41,460 nucleotides of DNA from JBFMFH01 sp040752275 (GCA_040752275.1 JBFMFH010000023.1:1-41460); one strand, 5' to 3'. Counted from the first letter of the stretch, positions 16,332-25,730 are shown. The notes: generated by a model not told the origin, from the letters alone. Made by a program: numbers and translations.

Positions 16332-17921
16332 TCAGGTTCCTGGCTGAACGTAAGGCACCTGCGCGAACAGGCGCCGCTCGTCGCCGCGCGGATCCTCCAC
16401 GACCTTCGACACCTGGTCGAACACCATCGTCGCGCGCCGCGTGAGGTCAAAAGCCGGCCACTCGGGAATGCCCTTCGTGTTGGGATTGCCCGTCCGCGCG
16501 AAGGCGATACACGCCGCGCTCATCTGGTCGGCCACCCGTTGAGCGCCGGGACCCGTCCCGACCAGGTGCGGCGCCAGCGGCGCGTTGTCGAACACGAGCG
16601 GCACGTCGAGGCCGTGGTGGGCCTTCCACTTCCCGCCGTCGACCGGCGAGCCCCAGTCGAGCTGGAATACCCATGTGCGGCCGGCGCTCTCCGGCGACTC
16701 GGCCCGTCGGTCGGCCTCGATGACCTGGCCACGCCAGGAGCGGGACGCCGTGGTCGCCGCGAAGAAGACATCCGCCGGTGAGTAGTCCGGGTACATCTTC
16801 CGGTAGGCCGCGATCACCTGCGCGCGGTCGAGGCTCCCCATGAACGACGAGTTCGCCTGCAGCTTCGGCAGGAGCGTTTCCCATGTCAGCTCGAACAGCG
16901 CGGGGTCGCCGCGGCCGATGAGCGTGCGGGTCTCGTCGTGCGTGTTGCCGAGCACCATGGGAATGCGCGCCGACTGCGGCGGCGCGTCGGGATCGAATGG
17001 GTCGCGCGGCAGAGACCGGCCGTCCTTCACGGGCCCCAGGTAACGGGGCGCTCGGCTGACCTTGACGAGCCGCTCCATCGGGAGGGTCTTGAGATCCGCG
17101 ACGCGCTCGCGCGTCAGCCCGATGGCGTCGAGCAACTGCTGGGCGTGCGTCGTCGCGGTCTCGATCCGGCTCGCCGTAATCTGCTGCCCGCTCATCGTCC
17201 ACACGCGGTGAAAGAGCCCGGCCGCGGCGGGCATGGCCATGAGGGTGGCACACTTCGCGCCGCCGCCTGACTGTCCGAAGATTGTCACGTTGTCTGGATC
17301 ACCGCCGAACTCCGCGATGTTGTCGCGGACCCACTGCAGGGCCAGGATGAGATCCAGCTGCCCGACGTTCCCCGAATCGGCAAGCTCGGGACCGCCAAAT
17401 GCGGCGAGGTAGAGGTACCCGAGCGCGTTCAGGCGGTGGTTGACCGTCACCGCAACCACGTCACCGCGGCGGCTGAGGCGTGCGCCATCGGTCTCGATAC
17501 GGTTGCTCGTGTCGCTCGAATAGGCGCCCGGGTGAAACCAGACCATGACCGGGCGCTTCGCGCCGTCGCGGAGGCCGGGCGTCCAGATGTTGAGGTGGAG
17601 GCAATCCTCGCCGAGGACCCATTTCTGGCCCGTGGGCTGTGGCGCGACCGGACCGAATTCGAGCGCATCGCGCACGTCCGTCCACGGCTCGGGCGGTACC
17701 GGGGGCAGGAAGCGGCGGGGCGCGGTGTCGGCCCCGTAGCGCACGCCTTTGAACACGTGGATGTTGCCACTCGTCAGGCCACGGATCCGGCCGGACGTGG
17801 TGGCGGCCACCGGGCTCGGAACAACCGCGTCCTGCGCGAACAGACCGCGCGATGTGAGCGCCAGGCCGGCCGCAGCGCCGCCGCCGGCCAGGAGGCGTCG
17901 GAGTGCGGTGCGTCGATTCAT
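16332..17921 (-). CDS. Type-B carboxylesterase, probably Tat-exported
   Basis: 529 residues. The N-terminus MNRRTALRRLLAGGG followed by a hydrophobic stretch and LFAQ looks like a Tat signal. The carboxylesterase/COesterase fold shows EDCLHLNIW (about 105-113), the nucleophile elbow FGQSGGG (Ser218), a Glu in NTHDETR and the catalytic His in KAHHGLDVPLVFDN. Family members hydrolyse esters of many kinds. Within the pectin locus a methyl- or acetyl-ester of pectin, or a phenolic ester, is the likely substrate. Oddities: the oxyanion loop reads HPGAY instead of HGGG, and the elbow has Gly after Ser instead of Ala. It starts 81 nt after the TonB receptor stop. The ATG at 17921 is preferred over 17939 because it places the twin arginines at the N-terminus. 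Confidence 0.88.
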   Translation of the reverse strand: MNRRTALRRLLAGGGAAAGLALTSRGLFAQDAVVPSPVAATTSGRIRGLTSGNIHVFKGVRYGADTAPRRFLPPVPPEPWTDVRDALEFGPVAPQPTGQKWVLGEDCLHLNIWTPGLRDGAKRPVMVWFHPGAYSSDTSNRIETDGARLSRRGDVVAVTVNHRLNALGYLYLAAFGGPELADSGNVGQLDLILALQWVRDNIAEFGGDPDNVTIFGQSGGGAKCATLMAMPAAAGLFHRVWTMSGQQITASRIETATTHAQQLLDAIGLTRERVADLKTLPMERLVKVSRAPRYLGPVKDGRSLPRDPFDPDAPPQSARIPMVLGNTHDETRTLIGRGDPALFELTWETLLPKLQANSSFMGSLDRAQVIAAYRKMYPDYSPADVFFAATTASRSWRGQVIEADRRAESPESAGRTWVFQLDWGSPVDGGKWKAHHGLDVPLVFDNAPLAPHLVGTGPGAQRVADQMSAACIAFARTGNPNTKGIPEWPAFDLTRRATMVFDQVSKVVEDPRGDERRLFAQVPYVQPGT

Positions 17922-18002
17922 GCGGCACGTCCCGAACACGAGAACGCCGCTCCCGGGCGCGGCACGCGCCCGGGAACGGCGGTGACACGAGTCAGCGGCT
18001 CA

Positions 18003-21000
18003 TCAGAAGATGAACCGCACGCCGGCCTGGAACTCGCGGCCGTTGCCGTCCACGCGCTTCCGCGTCACCTTGCCGAAGTTCGCGCTGGACAGCGTCAAGT
18101 CCGGGTTGTCCCAGATGATCTGGTTGAACGCGTTGTACGCCTCGATGCGCGCCTCGAGCTTGTAGCGCTGGCCGAAGGCGAACATCTTCGTCAGGGTCAT
18201 GTCGGTCACGGCCCAGCCCGGCCCACTCAGCCCGTCGTAGTAGCGCGGGTTGGACCGAGGCGTGAAGCTGTCGGCGACCCTGAACATGCTGGTGTCGAAC
18301 CAGCGGTCGCGGGTCGGATTGTCCAGCTTCGGGTTGCCGCTCACCACGTAGTTCCCGAAGAGGAGCGGACGGCCCGAGTACATCCTCGTTGCGAGCGAGT
18401 ACTGCCAGCCGCCGATGACCCAGTCGAGAGCCGCCGGCATGTCGGAGCCGAACTGACGGTCCTTGCCGACCGGGATCTGATACGTCACCGCACCCGTGAA
18501 GCGGTGGCGCGGCACATCGGCAACGGGCTCCCACGTCCAGCCCTCCTCACCGCCGCTCGTCAGGACCCGGTACTGGGCCAGGTCATCGTACCACTGCTGG
18601 ATCTTCTCACTGCTGTACCCGTAGGCCACGACGAAGCTGATGCCCTTCGTGAACGGCCGCTGCGCGCGGATCTCGAAGGTGTGCGACCGCGACGACTTTC
18701 CGTTCGTGTTGGCCTGATTGATGGCCGTGTACTGCGGGTACGGCTTGAGCAGGCTGCCGAGCGAGACGGTCGAGGGGTTCCGCAGCGAGCCCGGGAACTT
18801 GTCTGGCGTCAGGTAGTTGCGGAAGGGGTTCGCGACCTGGGCGTTCAGCGCGGTCTTGTACTCGTACCGGAATGCCGGGTCCATCATGTTGAGGTCGATG
18901 GCGTAGGGCACCCGCGACCCGAGGTTGAAGAAGTAGCTGACGTCCGCGATGATGCCGCCCCAGATCTTCCGCTGGTACGAGAAGTTGAACCGGTCGTTGA
19001 TCTGCGGCCGGATCTCGTACTGGTCGAGTGTCACGGAGCTGCCCAGGTTGGTGTACCGGCCGTAGGCCTGGCCGTACGGCTCGATGACCGGGTTCAGTCC
19101 CGCGGGATAGGGGTTGGCCAGGGTCTGCCTGGGTACGCCGACGGCCAGGCCCAGCGTGGTCGTCGTCTGCGCGTAGCCGGCGTACTGGTTGACGAAATCG
19201 CCGAGCGTGTCGCGGACGTTCGAAGTCGGCATCAGGTACCGCGCGTAGCCGAATCGCGCGACTGCGTCGTCGCCCATCCGGTAGTTGATGCCGACGCGCG
19301 GCATGACGTTCCATGGCGACGGCTTCCAGGCGTGCGGGTTGCTTTCGCTCGTGAAGATCCAGGCGCCGCTGTAGATGTAGCTGTAGCCCTTGCTGGCCAT
19401 GAGCTGCAGGGCCTGAGCGGGCATGTTGGGCGGCGTCGTCTGCATCTCCGGGATCGGCTGCGTCAGGTCCAGTCGCTGCGAGAGGCGGTAGTTCGGATCG
19501 ACAGGGCCCGGTTCGTACTCCCACCGCAGCCCGAGGTTCAGCGTGAGCCGATCGTTCACCCGCCAGTCGTCCTGGAAGTACGCGGAGTACCCCTTGTAGT
19601 TCACGGTCTGCAGCGGCACGAGGCGCGCCGAGCTGTTGCCGTCGAGCACACCCAGGAGGAAGCTGGCCCACTGGTTGCCGGTGTTCGTGGTGTCCGGGCT
19701 GTCGGAGCTGTTGGCCGTGAGCGTCGAGTTGAACACCCAGTTGATCGGCTCGAACCGGGCGGCCTCGCCGTACGATGCGCGCATCTCGCCGCCCCACTTC
19801 ATGCTGTGCTCGCCCCTGTACCAGTTCATCCGCGCCGAGGCGTTCCAAGCGTCCGGGTGCTGGTACCACTCGCGCCCCCCACGGCCCAGTCGGTTGGCCG
19901 TACTGGTTCCGGTCGGGATCACATCCAGCGCCGGATGGTACACGTAGCCGCTGTTATAGAGCGACGAGTACCACGGGTTTCCCGGCCAGTAGTCTTCGAG
20001 TCCCTCCGCGCCCAGCTCGAGCGACGGGTTGTAGAACTCGTCCGTCATGTTGTAGTAGCTGCCCCGCACGTTCAGGGTCATCGCGTTCGACATGATCCAG
20101 ACGCTGTCGGCGGCGACGCTCATCCCGTAGCGGTTGCTGCCCGAGAGCGGGAAGTACCCGGCGTCGGTGGGATTCTGCTGGTACAGGTTCGCCTTGAACT
20201 GACCGTAGCGGACGAACATGCGCCAACTGTCGCTGAAGTTCATGTCGACGCGTTCGGAGAAGTTCCAGTAGTCGGTCTGGTCGTAGACGCCGTACTGCAG
20301 GTTGTCGACGTTTCCCGGCAGGTTCGGCATCGGGATTTCGGCCAGCATCTTGAGCGCGACCGGGTCGATCAGATTCGCGGGAATCACGTTGCCCGTGAAG
20401 GGTGTCCGCACCACGCGGTTGGTGGCCGGGTTGATCACCGACGTATACGGGTTATAGATGGTCCGTACGCGGCCGTTGAGCACCGACTGGCTGAAGTCGC
20501 CGCGGCGTTCGAGCTCGGTTGGCACCGTGCGGACGACGGTGAGCGGCCGGCTGTCGTTCCAGTCTTCGTATGACGTGAAGCTGAAGATCTTGTTCTTCTT
20601 GATCGGCCCGCCGAACGTGCCGCCGAACATGGTGAGCTCCGTGCCCCGCCGCGTGCTCAAGTCGGTCGTCGGCGTGACCAGAAGGGTCGCGTCCGCTCGC
20701 GCGTTCATGCTCGGGTTACGACTGAACACGTACGCGGAGCCGCGCATCTCGTTGGTGCCCGATTTCATGTTCAAACTGATGATCCCGCCCAGGCTGTTGC
20801 CGTTCTCGGCATCCACGCTGTTCTTGAGAACCGTGATCTCCTCGACGGCGTCCATCGACGGCGTGTACGACGTCTTATAGCTCTGGCCCAGCGGCACGCC
20901 GTCGAGCAGCACGTTGTTGGCCCGGCGCGTCCCGCCGCCGGCGTCGTAGTCGTTGGCGAACGCGTGGTGGTACGGCCGGTTCTCGTTCGCAGTGCTGCCG

Positions 21001-21500
21001 ACGCCCGGGTTGTAGGTCGGGTCGAGCATGGCCAGATTGTACGGGTTGCGCCCGCTGGTCGGCATCTGGTCGATGAGCTGGCGCTCGAGCGTGATCTGCG
21101 AGTTGCTCGAGTTGAGCTGCACGGTCACGGCCTCGGCCTGAACGGTGATGGTCTCCTCGATGGCGCCGATCGCCATCAGCAGGTCCACCGTCACGTCGCC
21201 GCGCTGCTGGACGCGCACGCCCTTGCGCTCCGCCTTCTTGAACCCGGTGAGTTCGGCGACAATGCTGTAGCTGCCGGGCTCGACGAAGTCGAACAGGTAG
21301 CGTCCCTGATCGTCCGTCACACGGAACATGGCGACGCCGGTGCCGTCGTTGGTCACCGTGACCGTGGCTCCCGGCAGCGCCGCCTTGCTCTCGTCGAGCA
21401 CCGCCCCCTGGACGCGGGCGCGATAGTCCTGAGCGGCCGCCGGCCACGCCAGCAGCATCAGGATGCCGACGATGGCGATCCTCTGTATGCACTTCATCAT
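18003..21500 (-). CDS. TonB-dependent receptor with carboxypeptidase-regulatory N-domain
   Basis: 1165 residues. A signal peptide (1-23, ending AAAQ) is followed by a carboxypeptidase-regulatory-like beta-sandwich (about 28-110, starting RVQGAVLDESKAALPGATV). Then come a plug domain (about 115-240, with NNVLLDGVPLG and VDAENGNSLGGIISLNMKSG) and a long beta-barrel ending in the outer-membrane signature Phe (GVRFIF). This is the Oar-like receptor type very common in Acidobacteriota. It is expected to bring oligosaccharides across the outer membrane with TonB/ExbBD energy; those genes are not in the window, and no SusD partner is present. It follows kdgK by 47 nt, in the same direction. AGGGGGG stands 8 nt before the ATG. 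Confidence 0.93.
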   Translation of the reverse strand: MMKCIQRIAIVGILMLLAWPAAAQDYRARVQGAVLDESKAALPGATVTVTNDGTGVAMFRVTDDQGRYLFDFVEPGSYSIVAELTGFKKAERKGVRVQQRGDVTVDLLMAIGAIEETITVQAEAVTVQLNSSNSQITLERQLIDQMPTSGRNPYNLAMLDPTYNPGVGSTANENRPYHHAFANDYDAGGGTRRANNVLLDGVPLGQSYKTSYTPSMDAVEEITVLKNSVDAENGNSLGGIISLNMKSGTNEMRGSAYVFSRNPSMNARADATLLVTPTTDLSTRRGTELTMFGGTFGGPIKKNKIFSFTSYEDWNDSRPLTVVRTVPTELERRGDFSQSVLNGRVRTIYNPYTSVINPATNRVVRTPFTGNVIPANLIDPVALKMLAEIPMPNLPGNVDNLQYGVYDQTDYWNFSERVDMNFSDSWRMFVRYGQFKANLYQQNPTDAGYFPLSGSNRYGMSVAADSVWIMSNAMTLNVRGSYYNMTDEFYNPSLELGAEGLEDYWPGNPWYSSLYNSGYVYHPALDVIPTGTSTANRLGRGGREWYQHPDAWNASARMNWYRGEHSMKWGGEMRASYGEAARFEPINWVFNSTLTANSSDSPDTTNTGNQWASFLLGVLDGNSSARLVPLQTVNYKGYSAYFQDDWRVNDRLTLNLGLRWEYEPGPVDPNYRLSQRLDLTQPIPEMQTTPPNMPAQALQLMASKGYSYIYSGAWIFTSESNPHAWKPSPWNVMPRVGINYRMGDDAVARFGYARYLMPTSNVRDTLGDFVNQYAGYAQTTTTLGLAVGVPRQTLANPYPAGLNPVIEPYGQAYGRYTNLGSSVTLDQYEIRPQINDRFNFSYQRKIWGGIIADVSYFFNLGSRVPYAIDLNMMDPAFRYEYKTALNAQVANPFRNYLTPDKFPGSLRNPSTVSLGSLLKPYPQYTAINQANTNGKSSRSHTFEIRAQRPFTKGISFVVAYGYSSEKIQQWYDDLAQYRVLTSGGEEGWTWEPVADVPRHRFTGAVTYQIPVGKDRQFGSDMPAALDWVIGGWQYSLATRMYSGRPLLFGNYVVSGNPKLDNPTRDRWFDTSMFRVADSFTPRSNPRYYDGLSGPGWAVTDMTLTKMFAFGQRYKLEARIEAYNAFNQIIWDNPDLTLSSANFGKVTRKRVDGNGREFQAGVRFIF

Positions 21501-21547
21501 GACTGTTCCCCCCTCGGCGTCTGCCGCCGGTTCCTCCGGCCGCGTCT

Positions 21548-22573
21548 CTACCGCTGGACCCTCCCGCTAGCGTCCCCGCCGGCGAGCTGTTCCACTTCCT
21601 TGACTGTCACGCGATTGAAATCACCCGGAATGGTCTGCTTCAGGGCGCTCGCCGCGACGGCGAACCGCAGCGAGGCTCCGCTGTCCCGCCCCGACAGCAG
21701 GCCGAAGATCAGGCCCGCCGCGAAGCTGTCGCCGCCGCCGATCCGATCGACCAGGCGGACGGTGTAACGCTGGCTCCGGTGGAAACTGCTCGTGGGCGCG
21801 TCGAACAGCACCGCGCTCCAGGCGTTGTCGCTGGCCGACAGGCTCTCGCGCAGCGTGACGGCCACCTGTTTCACGCCGAACTCGGACGCGACACGCTCCG
21901 CAGCGGCCCGGTAGCCTTCCACGCTGAGCGACGCGCCGGTCACGTCGGTCTGGGGCACCTCGATGCCGAGCACCGACTGCAGGTCCTCCTCGTTCGCGAT
22001 GACCACGTCCACCAGCGGCATCAGGGGGCGCATGGTCCGCTGGGCGTCGTGCTCCGACCAGAGCTTCCTTCGGTAATTGAGATCCACGCTCACGCTGGCC
22101 CCGGCCCGCCTCGCCGCCTCGATGGCCTCTCTGGTGCACGCCGCCGCGGACGGGCTGAGCGCCGGCGTGATCCCGGTGCAGTGGAACCAGGAGGCGCCGG
22201 CGAGGAGCTCGTCCCAGCTCACGCTCCCTGGCTGAATCTCGGCAATCGCCGCGTGCGCCCGGTCGTAGACGACGGTGGACGGCCGCTGGCTCGCGCCGGT
22301 CTCCGCGAAGTAGATGCCGAGGCGCGAGCCCCCGCGCACCACCCGGCTCACGTCCACGCCCTCGGCGCGCAGCGCGCGGATGGCGCCGTCCCCGATCGGG
22401 TTCGCCGGCACGCGTGTCACATAGTGACTGTCACACCCGAAGTGCGCGAGGCTCACCGCCACGTTGGCCTCGCCCCCGCCGAAGGTCGCCTGCAGCACGG
22501 GCGACTGGAAGAGCCGCTCGAACCCCGGCGGGCTCAGCCGCAGCATGATCTCGCCGAAACAGACGGTCTTCAT
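21548..22573 (-). CDS. kdgK: 2-keto-3-deoxygluconate kinase (PfkB family)
   Basis: 341 residues. It phosphorylates 2-keto-3-deoxygluconate to KDPG with ATP. The PfkB/ribokinase fold is seen in the N-terminal CFGEIMLRLSPPG and FGGGEANVAVSLAHFG, the substrate-side DLNYRRKLWS (typical of KDG kinases) and the C-terminal ATP/anion-hole motif DRIGGGDSFAAGLIFG with the catalytic Asp. The third position of the usual DTxGAGD signature is changed to GGGD, a substitution also accepted in this family. The ATG at 22573 follows GAGGGAG by 6 nt. It starts 10 nt after the eda stop and is the last gene of the intracellular uronate set. Confidence 0.92.
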   Translation of the reverse strand: MKTVCFGEIMLRLSPPGFERLFQSPVLQATFGGGEANVAVSLAHFGCDSHYVTRVPANPIGDGAIRALRAEGVDVSRVVRGGSRLGIYFAETGASQRPSTVVYDRAHAAIAEIQPGSVSWDELLAGASWFHCTGITPALSPSAAACTREAIEAARRAGASVSVDLNYRRKLWSEHDAQRTMRPLMPLVDVVIANEEDLQSVLGIEVPQTDVTGASLSVEGYRAAAERVASEFGVKQVAVTLRESLSASDNAWSAVLFDAPTSSFHRSQRYTVRLVDRIGGGDSFAAGLIFGLLSGRDSGASLRFAVAASALKQTIPGDFNRVTVKEVEQLAGGDASGRVQR

Positions 22574-22583
22574 GCTCGCTCCC

Positions 22584-23249
22584 TCAGGTCGCGGCACCGC
22601 GGGCAGACCGCACGGCTTCGACGAAGTGGCGCGCCAGCGACGTGATGTTGTCGAAGCGGCCCTCGGCCACCGCTTTCCTGTCCACGAGTGCCGTGCCGAC
22701 GCCGATGGCCACGGCGCCCGCCCGGATCCACTCGCCCGCGTTCTCGCGCGTGACGCCTCCGGTCGGCATCAGCCGGACCTGCGGCAACGGGCCGCGGACG
22801 TCCTTGAAGTACCCCGGTCCCAGGGCGGTCGCCGGGAACACCTTGACGATGTCCGCGCCCGCATCCCACGCGGCGAGGATCTCGGTCGGCGAGAAACAGC
22901 CGGGCATCGCGGGAATGTCGTACCGGTGGCACGTCTCGATGAGCCCATGGCGGAACACCGGCCCCACGACGAACCTGGCGCCCGCGAGAATCACCTGCCG
23001 CGCCGTGTCCGCGTCGAGGACTGTGCCGGCGCCGACCAGCACATCCGGCGGAAGCGTCGTAACCAGCTCCTCGATGAGCGGCACGGCCCGCGGCACGGTC
23101 ATCGTCACTTCCAGGGCACGAACACCACCCGCGAGCAAGGCTTCGGCCACGGCCCGCAACGCCTTCGCATCCGTCAGCCGGATCACAGCCACGACGCCCG
23201 TGGCCTCGATCTGTCGCACGATGTCGGATCGACCAGGTGTCACGCTCAT
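22584..23249 (-). CDS. eda: KDPG aldolase
   Basis: 221 residues, a class I aldolase that splits 2-keto-3-deoxy-6-phosphogluconate into pyruvate and glyceraldehyde-3-phosphate. The TIM-barrel motifs are RALEVTMTVP (catalytic Glu about 47), VGAGTVLDADTARQ (about 72-85), the Schiff-base lysine in ADIVKVFPA (Lys136) and LMPTGGVTREN (about 160-170). The loop usually reading SPGFDPEV is GPVFRHGL here. The start ATG overlaps the stop of the transporter gene by 4 bp (ATGA), and kdgK follows after 10 nt, so the two KDG steps are translated together. Confidence 0.93.
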   Translation of the reverse strand: MSVTPGRSDIVRQIEATGVVAVIRLTDAKALRAVAEALLAGGVRALEVTMTVPRAVPLIEELVTTLPPDVLVGAGTVLDADTARQVILAGARFVVGPVFRHGLIETCHRYDIPAMPGCFSPTEILAAWDAGADIVKVFPATALGPGYFKDVRGPLPQVRLMPTGGVTRENAGEWIRAGAVAIGVGTALVDRKAVAEGRFDNITSLARHFVEAVRSARGAAT

Positions 23250-24583
23250 CTGAAGAGCCCCACCACACCGTTGACGACGAGCACGAACGAAAAGAGCACC
23301 GTGATGCCGAGCACGAGATTGCGGCCGACATTCGCCTTGAACTCGCCGAGGTGCCGCTGGTTGACGAAGTACCAGATGACCAGCACCGCCACAGGCGCGA
23401 GCAGCAGGTTCCCGACCATCGCCAGGATGGCCTTGAGCAGGGCCGGGAGCTGCCAGAAGGGCGCGACGAGTGCCGGGATGGCGATCCACGCACCGAACAC
23501 GTTGCGGAAGCGGGTGTTGGCCGTGGTGAAGTGCCAGTCCTTCTTCCACATGTCGACGCAGAAGTAGGTCATCGTCAGCGCCACGGAAATCAGTGTCGTG
23601 AACCCGGCGGCGACGAGGCCGAGCGAGAAGAAGCGCGGTGCAAGGAAGCTCAGCGCACCGGGAAACGCAGGGCCGAGCACCTGTCCGGCCACCGGAATGC
23701 TCTCGATCTGCGAGTAGTGGCTGACGCCGAGGTAGGAGGGACCGGTCCCTGTGTAGACGGCGTGCAGCGCGGTCGCACCGGCCACGATGACGACGACCGA
23801 GAAGAGCCCCCAAATGATCCCCAGGTTCTGCACGGTCTTCCAGAACGCCTGCTTGACGTCCGCCGTCGAGTAGCCGGCGTTCTTGGCAAGATAGCCGTAC
23901 GACAGGAACACGGCCGGCGGCAGCGCCTGGCCGGCGATGCCCATGACCTGCGTCAGCCCGTCGCGCCCGCGCGCCGCGGTCCCGAACACGGGCTCGGGCG
24001 CCGGAATCTGCGGGGCCAGGCCTCGGCCTAGTTCGATCCACGTCCGCCAGTCGAGCAGCCCCTTGATGGCAACGATGATGAACGACAACAGGATGACCAG
24101 GAGCAGCCCGGTCATCACCGTCTCGACGCGTTTGTAGCCGCCGAGCACGGCGGCCGCCAGCGTGATGGCCGTCACCACGACGGAGACGATCAGCACCGCC
24201 GGACTTCCTCCGGTTGGGGGCAGCTTCCCGAGCGCCCCGTACACACCCTCGACCATCGCCGAGGCCTGGCTCATGGCGACAACGATGTTGACGAGGAACA
24301 TCGGGATGAAGATGCCCCACGCGAGCCAGGTGCCGATGTCTTCCCGGATCATGGTCATCATCCCGCGACCGCCGGAGAACACGGCGACGCGCGAGGCCGA
24401 GTCCAGCGTGAAGATAACCATCGGGATCACGTAGAGCGCCACCCACAGGAGATCGAAGCCGAACCACGCGCCGGCCAGCAGCCGCGTCGCGACGGCACCG
24501 GCGCCGATCATGCCGGCGGCGGTGAGGGCTGCGGGGCCGACAAGCCGCGCGAAGGCGCCGATGAACGGGATGCGGCTGCTCAT
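23246..24583 (-). CDS. Nramp-related membrane transporter lacking metal-binding residues
   Basis: 445 residues with about 11 membrane helices. TM1 (GPAALTAAGMIGAGAVATRL) aligns to the Nramp TM1 (GPG...IDPGNWAT), but the DPGN metal motif is replaced by GAGA. TM6 (IAGQALPPAVFLSYGYL) aligns to the region containing the Met-Pro-His motif, which reads LPP here. The residues that bind Mn/Fe in true Nramp proteins are therefore absent. The gene sits between kduD and eda, 7 nt after kduD, with AGGTGAGG before the ATG, and no other inner-membrane carrier is present in the locus. I infer an organic-acid (uronate or deoxy-uronate) carrier of the Nramp/APC fold. A divergent metal transporter is the alternative. 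Confidence 0.78.
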   Translation of the reverse strand: MSSRIPFIGAFARLVGPAALTAAGMIGAGAVATRLLAGAWFGFDLLWVALYVIPMVIFTLDSASRVAVFSGGRGMMTMIREDIGTWLAWGIFIPMFLVNIVVAMSQASAMVEGVYGALGKLPPTGGSPAVLIVSVVVTAITLAAAVLGGYKRVETVMTGLLLVILLSFIIVAIKGLLDWRTWIELGRGLAPQIPAPEPVFGTAARGRDGLTQVMGIAGQALPPAVFLSYGYLAKNAGYSTADVKQAFWKTVQNLGIIWGLFSVVVIVAGATALHAVYTGTGPSYLGVSHYSQIESIPVAGQVLGPAFPGALSFLAPRFFSLGLVAAGFTTLISVALTMTYFCVDMWKKDWHFTTANTRFRNVFGAWIAIPALVAPFWQLPALLKAILAMVGNLLLAPVAVLVIWYFVNQRHLGEFKANVGRNLVLGITVLFSFVLVVNGVVGLFR

Positions 24584-24590
24584 CGCGTCC

Positions 24591-25352
24591 TCACCTGGCC
24601 ATCCAGCCGCCATCCACGACGAGCACGTGGCCCGTGACGTAGTCCGATGCGGCCGAGGCCAGGAAGATGACCGGCCCGGCCAGGTCCTCCGGGGCGCCCC
24701 ACCGGCCGGCCGGGATGCGCTCGAGAATCTGCCGGGCACGCGCGTCGTCGGCCCTGAGGGGAGCCGTGTTGTCGGTCGCCATGTACCCCGGCGCGATGGC
24801 GTTCACCGAGATGCGGTGCGGCGCCCACTCGTTGGCGAGCGCCTTCGTGAGCTGCGCCACGCCCCCCTTGGCCGCCGCGTAGCCGGGCACGGTGATGCCG
24901 CCCTGGAAGGAGAGGAGCGAGGCGATATTGACGATCTTCCCGCCCTGGCCGCGCTCGATCATGTGGGCGCCCACGGCACGCGAGAGGCGGAAGACCGCCG
25001 TCAGGTTGATCTCGAGGACCGCGTCCCAGTCCTCGTCGCCGTGCGTGGCCGCCGGTTCGCGGCGGATGATGCCGGCGTTGTTCACGAGGATGTCGATCCG
25101 TCCCATCGCGGCCAGCGCCTCCGCCACCAGGCGGTCCGCGGCGCCCCGGTCGGCGAGGTCCGCAGCCACTGATACCGTCTGCACGCCCAACGACGCGAGG
25201 CGGGCCTCGGTCTCACGCGGCGCGTCGCGATCGTGGAGGACGATCTGGGCGCCCGCCGCACCAAGGGCCATCGCCATGCCGGCGCCCAGGCCGCGAGAGG
25301 ATCCGGTGACGAGGGCCACTCTGCCGTCGAGTCTGAAGAGATCGGGTCCCAT
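24591..25352 (-). CDS. kduD: 2-deoxy-D-gluconate 3-dehydrogenase (SDR family)
   Basis: 253 residues of classical short-chain dehydrogenase. The cofactor motif is TGSSRGLGAGMA (16-27), followed by NNAG (91-94) and the catalytic Ser145, Tyr158 and Lys162 (GYAAAKGG). The segments NNAGIIRREPA and LLSFQGGITVPGY are characteristic of KduD rather than of generic SDRs. It reduces 2,5-diketo-3-deoxygluconate to 2-keto-3-deoxygluconate with NAD(P)H, the step after KduI. It starts 18 nt after kdgF, and the Nramp-like gene follows after 7 nt. Confidence 0.93.
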   Translation of the reverse strand: MGPDLFRLDGRVALVTGSSRGLGAGMAMALGAAGAQIVLHDRDAPRETEARLASLGVQTVSVAADLADRGAADRLVAEALAAMGRIDILVNNAGIIRREPAATHGDEDWDAVLEINLTAVFRLSRAVGAHMIERGQGGKIVNIASLLSFQGGITVPGYAAAKGGVAQLTKALANEWAPHRISVNAIAPGYMATDNTAPLRADDARARQILERIPAGRWGAPEDLAGPVIFLASAASDYVTGHVLVVDGGWMAR

Positions 25353-25370
25353 AACTCTCCGCCGCGCGGC

Positions 25371-25730
25371 CTACGTGGCCGGCAGGAAGTCCTCCCGGAT
25401 GGGCGAGAAGATGTCGATGAGCACCACCTCCTCGTCGAGCATCGTCGCGCCATGGTTGATCTCGGAGGGGAAGTGCAGGACGTCGCCCGCGTGCGCGACC
25501 CGCTGCTCGCCTTCGATGGTGAAGAGCACGTGGCCGCGCTCGACGATCGTGATCTGCTCGTGGGGATGCGCATGCACCGCGGTGACGACGTGCGGGGCGA
25601 AATGAAGCCGGCAGATCATCAGGCGATCGCCCCAGATCATCTGGCGCGTGATGCCCTCGCTGATTTGCTCGACCGGGATCGACGCCCAACTCATGCACTG
25701 ATACCCTAGGACCGATCCCTTCGCGTTCAT
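25371..25730 (-). CDS. kdgF: KdgF-type cupin (unsaturated uronate linearisation)
   Basis: A 119-residue single-domain cupin. The sequence SWASIPVEQISEGITRQMIWGD, the metal motif VHAHPHEQITIVERG, the second cupin motif HAGDVLHFPSEINHG and the ending DIFSPIREDFL match the KdgF family closely. KdgF proteins convert 4,5-unsaturated monouronates from pectin or alginate to the linear keto form that KduI uses. The ATG at 25730 forms an ATGA overlap with the kduI stop and has GGAG 5 nt upstream. An internal ATG 36 nt later is closer to the usual family start. Confidence 0.9.
   Translation of the reverse strand: MNAKGSVLGYQCMSWASIPVEQISEGITRQMIWGDRLMICRLHFAPHVVTAVHAHPHEQITIVERGHVLFTIEGEQRVAHAGDVLHFPSEINHGATMLDEEVVLIDIFSPIREDFLPAT

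Noticed and set aside
17436..20573. 1045-codon plus-strand open frame opposite the TonB receptor and esterase
   Set aside because: The product is a Val/Arg/His-rich shadow. The minus strand carries unmistakable receptor and carboxylesterase domains over the same interval.
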